Of a DNA stretch of 64,000 nt, positions 51,438 through 59,313 are shown one piece after another. The DNA comes from Umezawaea endophytica (GTDB lineage Bacteria; Actinomycetota; Actinomycetes; Mycobacteriales; Pseudonocardiaceae). Under the pieces are notes generated by a model. That model ran no database searches and was not told where the DNA came from. It saw only the letters and a program-made list of their open reading frames with translations. Positions within the stretch are counted from its first letter, which is position 1. Each line of letters opens with the position of its first letter. The translations under genes were made by a program, and so were the position numbers. The DNA lies in assembly GCF_025061645.1 (NCBI RefSeq), contig NZ_JANYMP010000001.1:116153-180152 (forward strand), given 5' to 3'.

Positions 51438-52436
51438 GTGGAGAACCGGCGCGCGAAGGTCCGCGACATCGCCGCGGAGACCGGCGTCTCGATCGCCACC
51501 GTCTCGCGCGTGCTCAACGACCACGCCAACGTGTCGCCGCGGACCCGCGACCTCGTGCTCCAGGCGGTCGAGCGCCACCAGCGGCCCACCGCGCCCGACG
51601 GCCCGCCCCGCACGGTCTACGTGCGCTGCCCCTACCTGCTCACCGACTACTTCGGCCTCATCGTCTCCTCGATCGCCGAGACCCTGCGCCTGCACGGCGC
51701 GCGAATGGTGCTCGACGCGGGCGAGGCGTCCCAGGGATCCGACGTCCTCGCGGGCCTGCCGGACGAACCGGGGGTCGACGCCGCCATCCTCATCCTGCCG
51801 CCGGAGGACGACGAGCGGCTCGTGGCGCTGTCCCGGCGCGGGTTCCCGTTCCTCGTGGTCGACCCGCGCACCGCGCCGCCCCCGGACGTGCCCTCGATCT
51901 CGGCCGCCCACCTCTCCGGCGCCCGCGCGCTCACCTCGCACCTGGTGCGGCAGGGCCACCGGGACATCGGCGTCATCGCGGGCCCCGACGTGTGGCTGGC
52001 GGGCGACGCCCGGCTCGCGGGCCACCACGCGGCCCTCGCCCAGGCGGGCGTCCTGCCCTCACCGCACCTGACCAGGCACGTCGAGCCGACGATCGACGAC
52101 GGCGTGCGCGCGGCCGGGGAACTGCTGGACGGCGGCGGACGGCTGACCGCGCTCGTGTGCTTCAACGACAAGCTCGCCGTCGGCGCCCTCCAGGCCGCTC
52201 ACGCGCGCGGCCTGCGCGTGCCGGAGGACCTGTCCGTCGCGGGCTTCGACGACATCGACCTCAGCCGCGCCACCCGTCCCGCCCTCACCACGGTCCGCCA
52301 GCCGCTCCAGGAGATGGGCCGCCTGGCCGTCACGCAGCTCGCGCGCGTCCTGGACGGGCACCGGCCGGAAGCGCTGCACCTGGAGCTGTCCACGACCCTG
52401 GTCGTCCGCGACTCCACGGGGCCCGCGCCCGCGTGA
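51438..52436 (+). CDS. LacI-family transcriptional regulator
   Basis: 332 aa, usual length. GTG start. HTH and hinge: 'KVRDIAAETGVSIATVSRVL' and 'NDHANVSPRTRDLVLQAVER'. The sugar-binding domain starts near residue 60, with 'LTALVCFNDKLAVGAL' and 'PEDLSVAGFDDIDLSRATRP', typical of the periplasmic-binding fold. The hinge segment is Pro-rich (HQRPTAPDGPP) in place of the usual 'LGYRPNAAAR', a small oddity. It probably represses the divergent GH30 gene until a released oligosaccharide binds. Confidence 0.92.
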   Translation: MENRRAKVRDIAAETGVSIATVSRVLNDHANVSPRTRDLVLQAVERHQRPTAPDGPPRTVYVRCPYLLTDYFGLIVSSIAETLRLHGARMVLDAGEASQGSDVLAGLPDEPGVDAAILILPPEDDERLVALSRRGFPFLVVDPRTAPPPDVPSISAAHLSGARALTSHLVRQGHRDIGVIAGPDVWLAGDARLAGHHAALAQAGVLPSPHLTRHVEPTIDDGVRAAGELLDGGGRLTALVCFNDKLAVGALQAAHARGLRVPEDLSVAGFDDIDLSRATRPALTTVRQPLQEMGRLAVTQLARVLDGHRPEALHLELSTTLVVRDSTGPAPA

Positions 52437-52468
52437 CGCGCCCTGTTCCACCTGTTACACGGGGCGGT

Positions 52469-53104
52469 TCACCAGTCGCACGCCACGAGCACCAGGCAGA
52501 GCACGTTCTCCTCGTCGTCGACGATCTCGTAGCCGGTGAGGTTCTCCGTGGCGATCGGGAGCACGAAGGCGTTCAGCCCGGCCTGGTCGTCGAGCACGGC
52601 CTCCACCCAGTTGTCCCGCCGCAGGAACGGGCCCTTGGCCTCGATGCGCTCCCGCACGTCCGGGATGAAGGAGGGCACGCCGTCCTCCAACGGGAGCGAG
52701 GCGCGCATGGCTTCCTCGCCCCACAGCACGGCGTAGTCCTCGACGTGGTGGATGTCGTCGTAGCCCTCGACGTCCCAGTCCGCCTCCGCGATCCGCTCGG
52801 GCTCCGCCACCATGATCACGACCATGCTCGCCGTGTAGCGGAACGAGTCGGGGTTCCACCTGTCGCGGGTGCGGGCGTAGCCGCCCACGTGCACCGGGTG
52901 GCTGCCCGCGGCCAGCTCGTGCATGAACCCGCCGTCGGTGCGCCACGGGGTCTCCCAGATGACCGGACCGCCCGCCACCTCCAGGTTCCCGACGTGGTCG
53001 AACCACGTGGGCCTGACCGTGTAGGGGCCACAGCGCTCGACGGGCGTGTACTGGTCGGCCAGCCGCCACAACAGCCGTTGGACGTCGGATCCGCTTCCCG
53101 TCAT
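52469..53104 (-). CDS. DUF4241-like protein, copy 2
   Basis: 211 aa. Overlaps the WD40 gene upstream by 4 bases (ATGA). Soluble, acidic, no signal. It is a clear paralogue of the product encoded at 54984: both share 'VIWETPW', 'PVHVG', 'AEPERI', 'ADWDVEGYDDIH', 'VEDYAVLWGEEAMR', 'KGPFLRRDNW' and 'NLTGYEIVDDEEN'. The '.L..G..PVHVG' part resembles the PPG-x-YPV element of DUF4241 proteins, some of which occur as immunity-like partners; this link is tentative. Last gene of a five-gene operon, so probably works with the WD40 protein encoded just before it. Confidence 0.65.
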   Translation of the reverse strand: MTGSGSDVQRLLWRLADQYTPVERCGPYTVRPTWFDHVGNLEVAGGPVIWETPWRTDGGFMHELAAGSHPVHVGGYARTRDRWNPDSFRYTASMVVIMVAEPERIAEADWDVEGYDDIHHVEDYAVLWGEEAMRASLPLEDGVPSFIPDVRERIEAKGPFLRRDNWVEAVLDDQAGLNAFVLPIATENLTGYEIVDDEENVLCLVLVACDW

Positions 53105-54987
53105 CGGTTCACCCGCAGCACCGAGAGGGCCAGGTCGGCGTCGGCGCTGGTGGCCACCACCAGTCGGCCGTCGGGCGCGCCGAACGCGGTCATCTTCGAC
53201 GTGGAGTCGTCACCGACGGCCAACTCCTCCACCCGCTCACCCGTCCGCGCGTCCCACACCAGCACCACCCCGCCCTTGCCCATGCTCACGAACACCTGGC
53301 GCCCACCGTCCAGCCGGGCCGCGTGCAGCGAGAACACCGAGTAGTTCTCGCGGTGGCCGAGCATGAGCCCGCTGATCGGCTGCCCGGTCTCCGCGTCCCA
53401 CAGGCGCAGCCTGCTGTGCTTCTCCGCGAAGGCGAGCACCGCGCGGCCGTCGTCCAGGACGATCGAGGCCACCGGTCCGTCCACCCCGTCCTCGCCGGTG
53501 ATCGGCTCCCCCACGGGCTCTCCCGTCTCCACGTCCCACCGCAGCACCCGGTAGTCGGAGGTCATGACCGCCAGCAGCGTGCGGCCGTCGCGGAGGCGCA
53601 CGGTGACCAGCGACCGCGGGCGCGGGCCTGCCCCGGTCAGCGGGTCGCCGACGGGCTGTCCCGTCAGCGCGTCCCAGAACCTCACGGCGCCGTCCCAGGA
53701 GCCGCTGGCGATGAGGACCCGCCCGCTGGACAGCGTGAACACGTCCAGGCACGTCACCATCCCGACGTGGCCGACGAGGGGTTCCCCCACCCGCTGCCCG
53801 GTCTCGGCGTCCCAGCGGTGCACCAGGCAACCCTCGTCCCCGCTGACGACCAGCGTGCGCCCGTCGACCGGCCCGAGCGCGGCGACCGACCGCACCTGCG
53901 TGGTGTGGCCCGCCATCGCGTCACCGAAGGGCAGGCCGGTGACCGGGTCCCAGCGGCGGACCGTGGTGTCGCCACCGCTGACCAGCAGCGTGCGGCCGTC
54001 GGGCAACCCGGTGGTGACCAGCCCGGTCACGTAGGCGGTGTGGCCGGTCAGCGGGACGCCGACGGCCTCACCCGTGGCCGCGTCCCAGCGGCGCACCTCG
54101 CCGTCGTCGGAACCGCTGAACACCAGCACCCGGCCGTCGTCCGCCTCGACGGCGGCCAGCGAACGCACCGGACCGCGATGGCCCGCGAGCGGCAGGGCGG
54201 TGTCGCCGTCCCACCGGAGCACCGAGCCGTCACGGGAGCCGCCCACGAGCACGGACCGCCCGTCGGGGAGGGTGACCGAGAGGAGGGACAGCACCGTCGC
54301 GGTGAGCGGATCGCCCACCGGCTGCCCGGTCTCCACGTCCCAGCGCCGCACGGTCCCGTCGTCGGAAGCGCTGTACAGCACCGAACCCACGACCGCCAAA
54401 GCCCGCACGGGTCCGGTGTGGACGGTCACCGGCTCGCCAACGGGCAGACCCGTCGCCACGTCCCACCGCCACAGCGCGCCATCAGCGAACCCACCGACCA
54501 GCAGCGTGCGACCATCGGACAGCACGACCGTCGCCAACGACCAGACCGAGAACGGCCGACCGGGCAGCGGATCGCCAGCGGATGAGCCCGTGGTCAGGTC
54601 CCAGCGCCGCACGTCGCCCTCGTCGGACCCGGTGAATACCACGTCGCCGACGACCGCCAGCGACCGCACCCACCCGGTCCGGGCCTCGCCGTCCAGCCGC
54701 TTCCCGGAGGCCGCGTCCCACCGCGCCAGCCTGCCGTCCTGGAAACCGCCCACGACCAGCGCGCGCCCGTCATCGGCCGGGGCGGTGGTCAGCGCCCACA
54801 CCCAGCCGGTCCCGTCGAGCGGGTCGTCCAGCGGCTCACCGGTCACCGCGTCCCACCGGCGCACACCACCGTCGCTCGACCCGCTGACGAGCACCGCGCG
54901 GCCGTCGACCCGGAGCGCGGTCAGCGCGGTGACGGGGCCGCGGTGCGGGGTCCTCAGCGCCAGCGGCTTGCTCGCGAGGCCGTTCAC
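53101..54987 (-). CDS. WD40-repeat protein, copy 2
   Basis: 628 aa consisting almost only of WD40-type repeats. Each is ~42-48 residues with the pattern 'DGR.LLVSGS.DG.VRRWDA.TG.PVGDPL..H', about 13 in all, enough for two seven-blade propellers. There is no N-terminal enzymatic or HTH domain and no signal or TM segment, unlike the nSTAND-WD40 protein at 28147. GTG start with GGAGGTGGG upstream; the GTG overlaps the preceding stop (GTGA). It is a paralogue of the product encoded at 55613, with long stretches of near-identical DNA. Probably a protein-binding scaffold. Confidence 0.8.
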   Translation of the reverse strand: MNGLASKPLALRTPHRGPVTALTALRVDGRAVLVSGSSDGGVRRWDAVTGEPLDDPLDGTGWVWALTTAPADDGRALVVGGFQDGRLARWDAASGKRLDGEARTGWVRSLAVVGDVVFTGSDEGDVRRWDLTTGSSAGDPLPGRPFSVWSLATVVLSDGRTLLVGGFADGALWRWDVATGLPVGEPVTVHTGPVRALAVVGSVLYSASDDGTVRRWDVETGQPVGDPLTATVLSLLSVTLPDGRSVLVGGSRDGSVLRWDGDTALPLAGHRGPVRSLAAVEADDGRVLVFSGSDDGEVRRWDAATGEAVGVPLTGHTAYVTGLVTTGLPDGRTLLVSGGDTTVRRWDPVTGLPFGDAMAGHTTQVRSVAALGPVDGRTLVVSGDEGCLVHRWDAETGQRVGEPLVGHVGMVTCLDVFTLSSGRVLIASGSWDGAVRFWDALTGQPVGDPLTGAGPRPRSLVTVRLRDGRTLLAVMTSDYRVLRWDVETGEPVGEPITGEDGVDGPVASIVLDDGRAVLAFAEKHSRLRLWDAETGQPISGLMLGHRENYSVFSLHAARLDGGRQVFVSMGKGGVVLVWDARTGERVEELAVGDDSTSKMTAFGAPDGRLVVATSADADLALSVLRVNR

Positions 54988-55616
54988 CAGCCCACCTCCG
55001 TCAGCACCAGGCACAGCAGGTTCTCCTCGTCGTCGACGATCTCGTAGCCGGTCAGGTTCTCGGCGATGATGGGGAACACGAGCGCGTTGACCCCGGTCTC
55101 CTGGTCCAGCACGACCTCGGCCCAGTTGTCCCGCCGCAGGAACGGCCCCTTGGTCTCGATGCGCTCGCGCACGTCGTGGAAGAACGCGGGCACCTTGTCC
55201 GGGTGCGGCAGCGTCGACCGCATGGCCTCCTCGCCCCACAGCACGGCGTAGTCCTCGACCTCGTGGATGTCGTCGTAGCCCTCGACGTCCCAGTCCGCGT
55301 CGACGATCCGCTCGGGCTCGGCCAGCGTGATCACCAGCATCCGGGTGGTGTACCGGAACGCGTCGGGGTCCCGGTCGTCCGGGGTGTGGGCCGAGGTGCC
55401 GACGTGGACCGGGTAGGCGCCGGGCGGGAGGGTGTGGACGAAGCCGCCCTCGGTTTCCCACGGCGTTTCCCAGATGACCTGGCCGTTGGCCACGACGAGG
55501 TCGCCCGCGTGGTCGAACCAGGTCGGCTTGGCCCGCTCGGAGGGCGCGAACCGGTCGGCCAGGCGCCACAGCAGCCGTTCGACGTCCACGGTGCCCTCTC
55601 CCCTCGTCCCGGTCAT
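54984..55616 (-). CDS. DUF4241-like protein, copy 1
   Basis: 210 aa, paralogue of the product encoded at 52469. The element 'HTLPPGAYPVHVG' matches the DUF4241-type PPG-x-YPV better than copy 2 does. Conserved Asp/Glu clusters (DWDVEGYDDIHEVEDY and EIVDDEEN) give a strongly acidic face. ATG start, overlapping the WD40 copy-1 stop by 4 bases; its own stop overlaps the next GTG. Function unknown. Confidence 0.65.
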   Translation of the reverse strand: MTGTRGEGTVDVERLLWRLADRFAPSERAKPTWFDHAGDLVVANGQVIWETPWETEGGFVHTLPPGAYPVHVGTSAHTPDDRDPDAFRYTTRMLVITLAEPERIVDADWDVEGYDDIHEVEDYAVLWGEEAMRSTLPHPDKVPAFFHDVRERIETKGPFLRRDNWAEVVLDQETGVNALVFPIIAENLTGYEIVDDEENLLCLVLTEVGW

Positions 55617-57553
55617 CGGGCCACCCTCCGCACCGCGATGTCCGCGCCGGGGTAGTGGCCGGTGACGACCACCAGTCCGCCGTCGGCCGCGCCGCGCGCC
55701 GTCATCCGCCGCGCGTGCTCACCGCACTCGATCGGCGGCCCCTCGCGGACGCCTGTCTCCGCGTCCCACCTCAACACGGCCCCGCCCTTCCCGACGCTGA
55801 CGAACAACGGACGTCCTCCCTCCGGTCGTACCGACACCAGCGAGAACACCGCGTAGTCGGTGCGATGGCCCTCCATCGCCCCACCGACCGGCTGCCCGGT
55901 CTCCGCGTCGTACCGCCGCAAGCTGCTGTCGCGGTCCGCCGAGGCGAGCACCGCGCGCCCGTCGTCCAGCTCGGCCGCGGCCACCGGCCCGCGGATGCCC
56001 CTGGCCCCGACGATCGGCTTGCCGATCGGGAGCCCCGTCTCGACGTCCCAGCGCAGCAGGGCCCAGTCCTTGGCGCTGGTCACCAGCAGCGTGCGGCCGT
56101 CGCGCAGGCGCACGACGGCCATCGAGCGCACGTCGATCGGGTCGTCGCCGAGCGGTCCGCCCACGGGCAGGCCGCTCCCCGCGTCCCAGAGGCGCACGGT
56201 CCGGTCCTGGGAGCTGCTCGCGATCAGCGCCCGCCCGTCGGGCAGGTGGAAGGCGGTCACGCACATGACGGTCTTGGTGTGGCCGACGAGCGGGTCACCC
56301 ACCGGGCGGCCGGTCTCGGCGTCCCAGCGGCGCACAGTGCCGTCCGTGCCCCCGGTGACGAGCAGCGTGCGCCCGTCCGGTTGGCCGAGCACGGCGGCCG
56401 ACCACACCTTCTCCCCGTGGGCGACGAGCGGTTCCCCCACCAGGCTGCCGGTGTCCAGGTCCCAGACGTGCGCCGCGGGACCGCCCGTGCTGACGAGCAG
56501 CGTGCGGCCGTCGGCCCCTTCCGCCGTGATCATCGAGGTCACGTGGTCGACCGGGCCGGTCAGTGGGGCGCCGACGGCCTCGCCCGTGGCGGCGTCCCAC
56601 CGGCGCACGTCGCCGTCGTCGGAACCGCTGAACACGACCTCGCCGACAGCCGCCAGCGACCGCACCGGACCGGCGTGCCCGGCGGATGGCTCCCCCGCGG
56701 TCTCGCCGGTCACCGCGTCCCACCGGAGCACCGAGCCGTCACGGGAGCCGCCCACGACCAGCGCGCGTCCGTCGGGGAGGGTGACCGGGACCAGCGAGAG
56801 CACCGTCGCGGTGAGCGGGTCGCCCACCGGTTGTCCGGTCTCCACGTCCCAGCGCCGCACCGTCCCGTCATCGGAAGCGCTATACAGCAAGGAATCCACG
56901 ACCGCCAACGCCCGAACGGGTCCGGTGTGGACGGTCACCGGCTCACCCACCGGAAGACCCGTCGCCACGTCCCACCGCCACAGCGCGCCGTCGGCGAAAC
57001 CACCGACCAGCAGCGTGCGACCATCGGACAGCACCGCGGTGGCCAGTGCCCAGACCGAGGAGGGCCTGCCCGGCAGCGGGTCGCCTGCGGGCAGGCCGGT
57101 GGTCACGTCCCAGCGCCGCACGTCACCGTCGTCGGAACCGCTGAACACCACGTCGCCGACGACCGCCAGCGACCGCACCCACCCGGTCCGCGCCTCGTCG
57201 GCCAACCGCTTCCCGCTGTCCGCGTCCCACCGCACCAGTCGGCCGTCCTGGAAGCCGCCGACGACCAGCGACCGTCCGTCCTCGGTGGACGCCACGACCG
57301 ACGACCACACCCACCCGTCCGAGTCGAGCGGGTCGTCCAGCGGCTCACCGGTCATCGCGTCCCACCGGCGCACACCACCGTCGTTCGACCCGCTGACGAG
57401 CACCGCCCGTCCGTCGCCACGCCGGAACGCGGCCACCGTGGTGATCGGTCCGCGGTGCGGGGCGCGGATCGTCAGCGACCTCTCCCGCTCGACGGGGCGC
57501 TCGACCGCCTGCTGGTAGCCCATGGCGGCGATCGTCCGCCATGGGATGATCAC
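55613..57553 (-). CDS. WD40-repeat protein, copy 1
   Basis: 646 aa, about 13 WD40-type repeats like copy 2 and no other domain. The GTG start at 57553 overlaps the MFS stop by 4 bases, in keeping with the rest of the operon; an ATG at 57523 is an alternative. Repeats keep the 'VRRWDA.TG' strand but the inner D/H network of classical WD40 is variable. It precedes its DUF4241-like partner in the same order as copy 2. Confidence 0.8.
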   Translation of the reverse strand: MIIPWRTIAAMGYQQAVERPVERERSLTIRAPHRGPITTVAAFRRGDGRAVLVSGSNDGGVRRWDAMTGEPLDDPLDSDGWVWSSVVASTEDGRSLVVGGFQDGRLVRWDADSGKRLADEARTGWVRSLAVVGDVVFSGSDDGDVRRWDVTTGLPAGDPLPGRPSSVWALATAVLSDGRTLLVGGFADGALWRWDVATGLPVGEPVTVHTGPVRALAVVDSLLYSASDDGTVRRWDVETGQPVGDPLTATVLSLVPVTLPDGRALVVGGSRDGSVLRWDAVTGETAGEPSAGHAGPVRSLAAVGEVVFSGSDDGDVRRWDAATGEAVGAPLTGPVDHVTSMITAEGADGRTLLVSTGGPAAHVWDLDTGSLVGEPLVAHGEKVWSAAVLGQPDGRTLLVTGGTDGTVRRWDAETGRPVGDPLVGHTKTVMCVTAFHLPDGRALIASSSQDRTVRLWDAGSGLPVGGPLGDDPIDVRSMAVVRLRDGRTLLVTSAKDWALLRWDVETGLPIGKPIVGARGIRGPVAAAELDDGRAVLASADRDSSLRRYDAETGQPVGGAMEGHRTDYAVFSLVSVRPEGGRPLFVSVGKGGAVLRWDAETGVREGPPIECGEHARRMTARGAADGGLVVVTGHYPGADIAVRRVAR

Positions 57554-58782
57554 CTGACTGAGGGGGCCTCAGGTTCGGGCCGCTCCACGCGCATCGGCGA
57601 ACGCGGCACCAGCACCACCGCGAGGACGGCGGCGAACACCGTCGCACCGCACGCGACCAGGGCCGCGGCCGCCACGGACGTGGCCTCCGCGACGACGGGC
57701 CCGGCGAGCGCGCCGACGAAGGTGGCCACCGCTTCCCCGGTGAAGAGCACGGCACCCACCCTGCCGAGGACCGGGTTCGGCGTCACCCGCTGCACCAGGG
57801 TCTGCGCGACGACCAGCGACAGCGAGCCGAACGCCCCGACGAGGACGGCCGAGGGCAGTGCCGCGCCCAGCGAGGCCGAGCCGAACAGCAGCACGAAGCC
57901 GACGGCGGTGCCGGCGAGCGACGCGCCGAGGAGGTGCCCCGGCGGCAGCCGGTCGACCAGCACCCGGACGAGCGGCGCGCCGAGCAGGAACCCGACCCCC
58001 AACGCGGACAGCACCAGCCCCGTCCCCCCGGTCCCGCCGAGCTGCCGCACGCCGAACGGCACCAGCAGTGCCGTCAGGGAAGCGTTGGCGCACAAGAAGA
58101 CGCCGTTCACCACGAACAGCGCCGACGCGGTCCTCTCCCCGCGCAGGAAGACCAGTCCCTCGCCGAGTTCGACGAAGACCGCCCGGACGCCACCGCGCCG
58201 CCGCGGCCCCGCCGTGCGCCGGGCCGTCGCCAGCACCGCGACGGCGGACAGCAGGTAGGTCGCGACGTCCGCCCACACCAGGACGTGGAAACCCGCGACC
58301 CCGAGCAGCGCACCGCCCGCCGGGCCGCCCACGAGCCGCACCACGCCGTCCGTGACCGCGTTCAGCGAGTTCGCGCCGCTCAGCGCGGGCCCGGTGCCGA
58401 CGACGACCGGCGTGTGGGCCTGCGCCGCGGGCCGGAAGCACACGGTGCCGACGCTCTCCGCCACCAGCGCCGCGTACACCAGCCAGACGTCGCCGGGGTC
58501 CCGGACGACCAGCAGCAGTCCGATCGCGACGGCGCGGAGCACGTCGGCCAAGACCATGACGCGCCGCCGGTCCCACCGGTCGACGAGCACACCCGCGATC
58601 GGCCCGAGGAGGACCGGCGGCAGGAACTCGGCGGCCAGCGTGAGCCCGGTCGCCGCGAGCGAGCCCGTCAGGTGCAGCACGTGGGCGGGGATCGCGACGA
58701 CCAGCAGCCAGGACCCGAGCAGGCTGACGGACCTCGCGAACCAGAGCAGGCGGAAGTCGCGGATCCGGAGCGCCTGGAGCAT
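57550..58782 (-). CDS. MFS transporter (macrolide-efflux/EntS-like)
   Basis: 410 aa, 12 TM helices. It has the start 'LRIRDFRLLWFARSVSLLGS', the loop 'VLVDRWDRRRVMVLADVLRA' (motif A of this subgroup) and 'NSLNAVTDGVVRLVGGPAGG', typical of the MefA/EntS branch that exports macrolides or siderophores. First gene of the five-gene operon; the XRE regulator is divergent with an inverted repeat between. Substrate unknown. Confidence 0.88.
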   Translation of the reverse strand: MLQALRIRDFRLLWFARSVSLLGSWLLVVAIPAHVLHLTGSLAATGLTLAAEFLPPVLLGPIAGVLVDRWDRRRVMVLADVLRAVAIGLLLVVRDPGDVWLVYAALVAESVGTVCFRPAAQAHTPVVVGTGPALSGANSLNAVTDGVVRLVGGPAGGALLGVAGFHVLVWADVATYLLSAVAVLATARRTAGPRRRGGVRAVFVELGEGLVFLRGERTASALFVVNGVFLCANASLTALLVPFGVRQLGGTGGTGLVLSALGVGFLLGAPLVRVLVDRLPPGHLLGASLAGTAVGFVLLFGSASLGAALPSAVLVGAFGSLSLVVAQTLVQRVTPNPVLGRVGAVLFTGEAVATFVGALAGPVVAEATSVAAAALVACGATVFAAVLAVVLVPRSPMRVERPEPEAPSVR

Positions 58783-58801
58783 GACTCCCCCTGAGGTATC
58801 C

Positions 58802-58835
58802 TGACAAGATAGTCACCACAAACGCTGTCTTGTCA
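58802..58835. promoter_or_regulatory. Inverted repeat between MFS operon and XRE regulator
   Basis: TGACAAGA (58802-58809) and TCTTGTCA (58828-58835) are perfect 8-base arms with centres 26 bases apart. It lies 20 bases upstream of the MFS start, in an AT-richer gap. Likely operator of the divergent XRE protein, able to control both directions. Confidence 0.65.
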
Positions 58836-58850
58836 AGAGTGGGTGAGCCG

Positions 58851-59312
58851 GTGGGCAGGCAGGACCTGGGCAAGCAGTTGCGCGCCCTGCGCGCGGCGTC
58901 CGGGCGGACGGTGGCGGCCGTCGCGACCGACGCGGGGCTCTCGGTGCCCTACGTCGCCAACCTGGAGAACGGCCGGGGGAACCCGACGGTCGACGTGCTC
59001 GACCGGCTGGCCGCGGCGCTGGACACGCGCCTGACGATCGGCTTCGTCCAGGGGGATGGCACGTCCGACCAGCCACCGGCCTCCGACCTGCCCGCCTCGC
59101 TGGTCCGGTTCAGCCGCGGCCCCCGGTTCCGCCACGACGTGCGAGTGCTGGCCGAGGCGGCGGGCCACAGCCCGACCGAACTGGCGGGACGGCTGTTGGG
59201 CACGATGGCGGGCCTGGCCGACCTGACCGGGCGGGACCTCGCGGAGGCGGACTGGTTCCGCCTGCTCGACGCCGTGCTGCTGGTCGCGCTGCACCCGAAC
59301 ACCCGCGGGTAG
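58851..59312 (+). CDS. XRE-family regulator
   Basis: 153 aa from the GTG giving MGRQDLGKQL. Upstream in-frame TTG (58830) and GTG (58839) are possible, but the TTG lies inside the inverted repeat. HTH: 'LGKQLRALRAASGRTVAAVA' then 'TDAGLSVPYVANLENGRGNP' and 'VLDRLAAALDT'. The C-terminal ~85 residues are helical and unrecognised. Divergent from the MFS-WD40-DUF operon and probably its repressor; converges on the monooxygenase gene with a 1-base gap. Confidence 0.88.
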   Translation: MGRQDLGKQLRALRAASGRTVAAVATDAGLSVPYVANLENGRGNPTVDVLDRLAAALDTRLTIGFVQGDGTSDQPPASDLPASLVRFSRGPRFRHDVRVLAEAAGHSPTELAGRLLGTMAGLADLTGRDLAEADWFRLLDAVLLVALHPNTRG

Positions 59313-59313
59313 C

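Larger units (their letters stand above)
52469..57553 (-). repeat. Tandem duplication of a two-gene (WD40 + DUF4241-like) unit
   Basis: The units 52469-54987 and 54984-57553 are direct copies about 2.51 kb apart (for example matching DNA at 54300 and 56809, and at 52506 and 55021). Similarity is highest at the WD40 N-terminal halves and the DUF C-terminal halves. Both copies are intact. Confidence 0.85.
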
